This document shows, in pieces, positions 6,276-9,253 of a stretch of 9,253 nucleotides of DNA; within the stretch, counting starts at the first letter, position 1, and each line of letters begins with the position of its first letter. The stretch comes from an uncultured Prevotella sp. (GTDB lineage Bacteria > Bacteroidota > Bacteroidia > Bacteroidales > Bacteroidaceae). Made by a program: the position numbers and the translations under genes. Location: positions 1-9,253 of the forward strand of contig CAMQBP010000068.1 of NCBI GenBank assembly GCA_946999025.1. Reading direction: 5' to 3'. The notes under the pieces are model-generated. The model was not told where the DNA came from. It did no database searches and saw only the letters and a program-made list of their open reading frames with translations.

Positions 6276-7019
6276 CAATTGATGCATAAACTCTTCAGCT
6301 GAATGCAGCGTTTCTTGCTTACCAACATCCATCAGCTTGAGGTTTGACTCTACATGTCCAATGATGGGAACCTGATTGCACACGCTTAAATAGAAATCAA
6401 TCACGCCAAAACGGTCAGGAAAAGCATCCATCCATGGAAACAATTGTGGTGAAAAGGTGTGAATACCAGCAAAGGCAAATTTCTTGTACTGCGCCACATT
6501 CAGGTTTGAATAGGGCGAACGAACCTCCCCAGTCTTCACGTTCGTCCAACCAACCAATCGCATGTCGTCATCAAAAAGCAGGTAACGATTGGTGTTACGC
6601 TCACTTACCAACAAGGTTGCCGCAGCCTCTGTATGCGCGAAATAAAAGCGTTGAAGGTTGATGTTACTTAGTATGTCAACGTTATGAATCAGTATTCTGG
6701 CGTCCCCAAACAAGCGCTTTGCAGCCTTAATACCACCTCCCGTATCGAGCAACTGGTTGGTTTCGTCGCTGATACGGATGTCTAAACCAAAATAATGATT
6801 GGCTTCTAAGTATTGAATAATTTGCTCTGAAAAATGATGCACATTGACAATAATACGATTAAAACCAGCATCTTTTAACTTAAATATCACCTGTTTGAGC
6901 AAAGGTTCACCACCAACTTCCACCAAAGCCTTTGGCACATGGTCGGTCAGCGGTTTGAGTCGGGTTCCCAATCCCGCTGCTAAAATCATTGCTTGCATCA
7001 TATCTTGATTTTCTTTCAT
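6273..7019 (-). CDS. MurU-like sugar-1-phosphate nucleotidyltransferase
   Basis: This 248-residue cytosolic nucleotidyltransferase probably transfers UMP from UTP to MurNAc-1-phosphate (or GlcNAc-1-phosphate), as P. putida MurU does. The N-terminal nucleotide loop LAAGLGTRLKPLTDHVPK is at 13-30. DTGGGIKAA follows at 92-100, and the metal aspartates are in HNVDIL (Asp115) and LMDVGKQETL (Asp231). The match to MurU includes the TGGGI motif, the single-domain length and the C-terminal D-V-G, with no acyltransferase domain of the GlmU type. ATG 7019 has GGAG at 7035-7032, 12 bases upstream; ATGs at codons 7 or 8 are possible starts. It is the second gene after the kinase-RapZ fusion (68-bp gap, no terminator), the order expected for an AmgK-MurU pair. 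Mannose-1-phosphate or heptose-1-phosphate as substrate cannot be excluded from sequence. Confidence 0.82.
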   Translation of the reverse strand: MKENQDMMQAMILAAGLGTRLKPLTDHVPKALVEVGGEPLLKQVIFKLKDAGFNRIIVNVHHFSEQIIQYLEANHYFGLDIRISDETNQLLDTGGGIKAAKRLFGDARILIHNVDILSNINLQRFYFAHTEAAATLLVSERNTNRYLLFDDDMRLVGWTNVKTGEVRSPYSNLNVAQYKKFAFAGIHTFSPQLFPWMDAFPDRFGVIDFYLSVCNQVPIIGHVESNLKLMDVGKQETLHSAEEFMHQL

Positions 7020-7087
7020 CGTCGCTTATCACTCCAAATCATCACTGTCAAAACCAATAGACATTTAAGTTTTCACACTCAGAATGA

Positions 7088-8629
7088 CTACTTTGCCTCC
7101 AACGTTTGCTCTATTTTCTGTTCACGGTGGTTGATTCTAACCTCAATTCCGAACTTATCATGAATGTGTTCTGCCAAATGTTGCGCGCAATATACGCTGC
7201 GGTGCTGTCCGCCTGTGCAACCAAATGAGAATATCAAACTGGTAAATCCCCGCTCAATGTATCGCGCAACGTGACGATCAGCCAGTTGGTATACATTTTC
7301 AAGGAAGACGAGTATCTCGCCATCATCTTCCAAAAAACGAATCACAGGCTCATCCAAACCCGTCAAATTCTTATAAGGTTCGTATCGTCCGGGATTGTGA
7401 GTTGACCGACAATCAAACACATAGCCGCCCCCATTTCCTGTGGGATCTTCGGGAATTCCTTTGTGATAAGAAAAACTGTTTACACGAACAATCAGATCAC
7501 CTCTATCATCATATTTGGAAAAAGTGGCGGGTCCATCAACCGGATTGGCCTTAAATATATTGTTATCCGTAATCTTGAAGCCGTCAGTTCTTTTCACTTT
7601 TCTCTCCTCCTTGTTAGCAAATTGAGGCAATTCCGTCATCTCTTTGAGGATGCTCATCATGTATGGATAGGGAAAAACATGCTCGCCAAGCTTTATAAGC
7701 TCACGAAGATTCTGCATGGCAGCTGGAATAGATTGAATAAAATGTTTCTTCCGCTCGAAATATCCACGAAAGCCGTATGCGCCCAAGACCTGTAACGTGC
7801 GAAACAGCACAAAGAGATTCAATCGCTCTACGAAGTGTCTGCTCGATGGAACTTCCGTATATTGTTTCAAAGACTCATAATAAGCAGACACCAAATCGCG
7901 TCGCAATTTAAAAGGATATTTAGCTGATGCCTGCCACAAGAAGGACGCCAAGTCATAATAGTATGGTCCTTTTCTGCCTCCTTGATAGTCAATAAAATAT
8001 GGATTACCATCATGATCGAGCATCACATTGCGTGCTTGAAAATCTCGATACAGGAAACATTCCGCTGGTTCTGCCGTCAAATCCTTGGCAAACATACGAA
8101 AGTTGGCCTCTAACATCAGCTCGTGGAAATCGATTCCTGTCGCTTTCAAAAAGCAATACTTGAAATAATTCAGGTCAAACAACACGCTTTCTACATTGAA
8201 TTCGGGTTGTGGATAACACTGTTGAAAGTCGAGTCCAACGGCTCCCCTCACTTGCATTTCAGGCAGTGCTTGAAGCGTTTTGGTCAACAGCAGTTTTTCT
8301 TTCTGCGTGTATCTGCCGCCAGCATCACGGGCACTTTTCAGCATATCAAACAGCGAAGTATGTCCCAAATCGGTCTGAAGATACCTCAGTTCATCGTCAC
8401 TAACAGCCAAAATCTGAGGGACCGGAAGCTGTTTGTCCGTAAAATGCTCCGTGAGATAAATGAACGCATGATTTTCATCACGACTGGTACCTATCACTGC
8501 GATCACCGATTGGCCAGTTTTGTTGCCGAAACGATAATAAACACGATTGCTGCCAGCCCCTTCCAACTTCTCTATAGTGGAAGGTTTCTCACCCGCCCAT
8601 TGTGCATAAAGTTCTATAAGTTTCTCCAT
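7088..8629 (-). CDS. Fusion of APH/AmgK-like sugar kinase with RapZ C-terminal domain
   Basis: The 513-residue protein has two parts. Residues about 15-330 form an aminoglycoside-phosphotransferase fold: EGAGSNRVYYRF (23-34) as nucleotide loop, FLYRDFQARNVM (192-203) as catalytic loop with Asp196 and Asn201, and FIDYQGGRKGPYYYDLAS (212-229) with metal-binding Asp214. The nearest described relatives are AmgK anomeric MurNAc/GlcNAc kinases. Residues about 378-500 match the RapZ C-terminal domain: SFSYHKGIP (385-393), FDCRSTHNPG (405-414), TGLDEPV (423-429) and SFGCTGGQHRSVY (468-480). The P-loop N-terminal domain of RapZ is missing. Tyr194 replaces the usual His of the HxD loop. ATG 8629 fits the kinase start and has GGGGAG upstream at 8651-8646; a longer open frame to 8797 crosses the promoter. 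Likely co-transcribed with the MurU-like gene. Sugar substrate and RNA binding are inference. Confidence 0.88.
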   Translation of the reverse strand: MEKLIELYAQWAGEKPSTIEKLEGAGSNRVYYRFGNKTGQSVIAVIGTSRDENHAFIYLTEHFTDKQLPVPQILAVSDDELRYLQTDLGHTSLFDMLKSARDAGGRYTQKEKLLLTKTLQALPEMQVRGAVGLDFQQCYPQPEFNVESVLFDLNYFKYCFLKATGIDFHELMLEANFRMFAKDLTAEPAECFLYRDFQARNVMLDHDGNPYFIDYQGGRKGPYYYDLASFLWQASAKYPFKLRRDLVSAYYESLKQYTEVPSSRHFVERLNLFVLFRTLQVLGAYGFRGYFERKKHFIQSIPAAMQNLRELIKLGEHVFPYPYMMSILKEMTELPQFANKEERKVKRTDGFKITDNNIFKANPVDGPATFSKYDDRGDLIVRVNSFSYHKGIPEDPTGNGGGYVFDCRSTHNPGRYEPYKNLTGLDEPVIRFLEDDGEILVFLENVYQLADRHVARYIERGFTSLIFSFGCTGGQHRSVYCAQHLAEHIHDKFGIEVRINHREQKIEQTLEAK

Positions 8630-8725
8630 ATATTTCGATTCTTCTCCCCTTTGCTCCACGGGTTTACAGCACATTGAACCGTAACACACTCGTTGATGAA
8701 AGGTGATTTCGACAGAATGACAAGA

Positions 8726-8733
8726 CAAAATTA
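8726..8733 (-). promoter_or_regulatory. -7 element of the kinase-RapZ/murU operon
   Basis: TAATTTTG on the minus strand matches TAnnTTTG and predicts a start near 8720, giving a leader of about 90 nt before ATG 8629. No clear TTTG is seen 19-21 bp upstream, where the sequence is T-rich. Confidence 0.5.
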
Positions 8734-8826
8734 AGCATTTTTTAATGAAAAAACGGATGAACGGGCAGGAAATGAAAAATATATTGTTCCTCAACAACTG
8801 CCACAGGCATGTGGAATGGTCTACCT

Positions 8827-8861
8827 AAAAAAAGAATCGGATGTCATCCCGACATCCGATT
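8827..8861 (-). terminator. Intrinsic terminator upstream of the kinase-RapZ operon
   Basis: An 11-bp perfect stem AATCGGATGTC/GACATCCGATT (8835-8845 with 8851-8861) has a five-base loop. On the minus strand it is followed, after one C, by a run of seven T (8833-8827). It is not needed for groEL, which has its own terminator at 9036-9067, so it points to a separate short transcript or a leader attenuator. Confidence 0.85.
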
Positions 8862-8950
8862 AAAAAAAACAAACTACTTAAAAACTAATCTACTAAAACA
8901 AATCAAAAATATCTTTTCTACTTAACACTTTAATCAATATTTTCGTGTTT
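8827..8950 (-). ncRNA. Candidate small RNA or attenuated leader, about 120 nt
   Basis: A well-matched promoter (8957-8987) and a strong terminator (8827-8861) face the same way and define a transcript of about 120 nt. Its body is very AT-rich and ends in the 11-bp stem-loop and U-tract. I see no ORF in it; the only ATGs are inside the terminator hairpin and meet a stop within a few codons. It matches no RNA family I know. The next gene downstream carries a RapZ RNA-adapter-type domain. It could equally be a leader whose terminator is sometimes read through into that operon. Confidence 0.45.
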
Positions 8951-8956
8951 ACGTTG

Positions 8957-8987
8957 CAAAGATATATGTTTTGGTTTTAATTTCAAA
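8957..8987 (-). promoter_or_regulatory. Full-consensus Bacteroidetes promoter of the short transcript
   Basis: On the minus strand TTTG (8987-8984) and TATCTTTG (8964-8957) are 19 bp apart, one of the two best-matched promoters in the window. It lies beyond the groEL terminator and about 95 bp before the next terminator; no coding sequence follows directly. Confidence 0.65.
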
Positions 8988-9035
8988 ATTTTTTGATATG
9001 AAAAAACACATTTTTTATACAATATGCATAAAATA

Positions 9036-9067
9036 AGAGGGTGTGCCTACAAATAGACACACCCTCT
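9036..9067 (-). terminator. Terminator after groEL
   Basis: AGAGGGTGTG (9036-9045) pairs over 10 bp with CACACCCTCT (9058-9067). Three further inner pairs follow after a mismatch, with a CAAA/TTTG loop. On the minus strand TTATTTTATG follows, and on the plus strand CGTTTATTTTA follows, so it may work both ways. It lies 25 bp after the groEL stop. Confidence 0.85.
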
Positions 9068-9091
9068 CGTTTATTTTAATCAAATTGATTT

Positions 9092-9253
9092 TTACATCAT
9101 GCCACCCATACCTGGCGCTGCCGGCATGGCAGGTTTTTCCTCTGGCTTGTCAACGATAAGACATTCAGTGGTTAAGAACATGCCTGCAATCGATGCAGCA
9201 TTCTCCAGTGCCACACGAGCAACTTTCGCCGGATCTACGATACCCTCTTTGCG
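9092..9253 (-). CDS. groEL: GroEL chaperonin, C-terminal 53 residues only
   Basis: The minus-strand frame from the window edge translates to the end of the 60-kDa chaperonin GroEL (Cpn60), the double-ring folding machine that works with GroES. The visible part includes RKEGIVDPAKVARVALENAA, the segment GMFLTTECLIVDKPEEK, and the Gly-Met tail ending GMGGMM. These are near-invariant features of the GroEL C-terminus. The stop TAA is at 9094-9092. The 5' part, probably about 490 codons, and any groES lie outside the window. Confidence 0.97.
   Translation of the reverse strand, partial: RKEGIVDPAKVARVALENAASIAGMFLTTECLIVDKPEEKPAMPAAPGMGGMM

Noticed and set aside
8123..8677. Plus-strand 184-codon ORF opposite the kinase domain
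   Set aside because: It is antisense to conserved kinase motifs, with no domain or start signal of its own.
8630..8797. N-terminal extension of the kinase-RapZ fusion by 56 residues
   Set aside because: The extension crosses the likely promoter (8726-8733), has no similarity to kinase N-termini, and ATG 8629 matches the expected start.

Overview
The window looks like chromosomal DNA of a Bacteroidales bacterium, most likely Prevotella or a close relative. Several promoters match the Bacteroidetes pattern TTTG-N19/20-TAnnTTTG, many starts lack a Shine-Dalgarno site, and the GroEL C-terminus ends GMGGMM. No phage, transposase or CRISPR array is present. The identification rests on recalled family patterns, not on a database search.

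Layout, left to right. (1) The 5' part of a minus-strand tRNA-Arg(UCU), cut by the window edge. (2) A 330-bp gap holding a good promoter, then a plus-strand NADP-dependent zinc secondary alcohol dehydrogenase. (3) A 771-bp gene-free stretch rich in inverted repeats. It contains a four-copy 10-bp-period TGAGAC array and a minus-strand terminator. A 12-bp direct repeat lies near each end. (4) A minus-strand TetR-family regulator divergent from a plus-strand MaeB-type malic enzyme with a C-terminal phosphotransacetylase-like domain. The two back-to-back promoters enclose an 8-bp inverted repeat that is a natural operator candidate. (5) ispE (isoprenoid precursor synthesis) after the maeB terminator, convergent with the next unit. 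(6) A minus-strand two-gene unit: a fusion of an APH/AmgK-like kinase with the C-terminal domain of RapZ, followed by a MurU-like sugar-1-phosphate nucleotidyltransferase. (7) A compact transcription unit of about 120 nt with its own promoter and terminator and no ORF, then the 3' end of groEL with its terminator.

The most interesting part is the right-hand third. AmgK plus MurU convert free MurNAc/GlcNAc to the UDP-sugar in the Pseudomonas cell-wall recycling route. RapZ in E. coli uses its C-terminal domain to sense glucosamine-6-phosphate and to bind small RNAs that control GlmS. Here the kinase is fused to that sensor domain, the RapZ P-loop domain is absent, the uridylyltransferase is the next gene, and a candidate small RNA lies just upstream. 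This suggests, as inference, a self-contained amino-sugar salvage and sensing module. In the left half, NADP-linked malic enzyme and NADP-dependent alcohol dehydrogenase could be linked through the NADPH pool, but nothing shows co-regulation.
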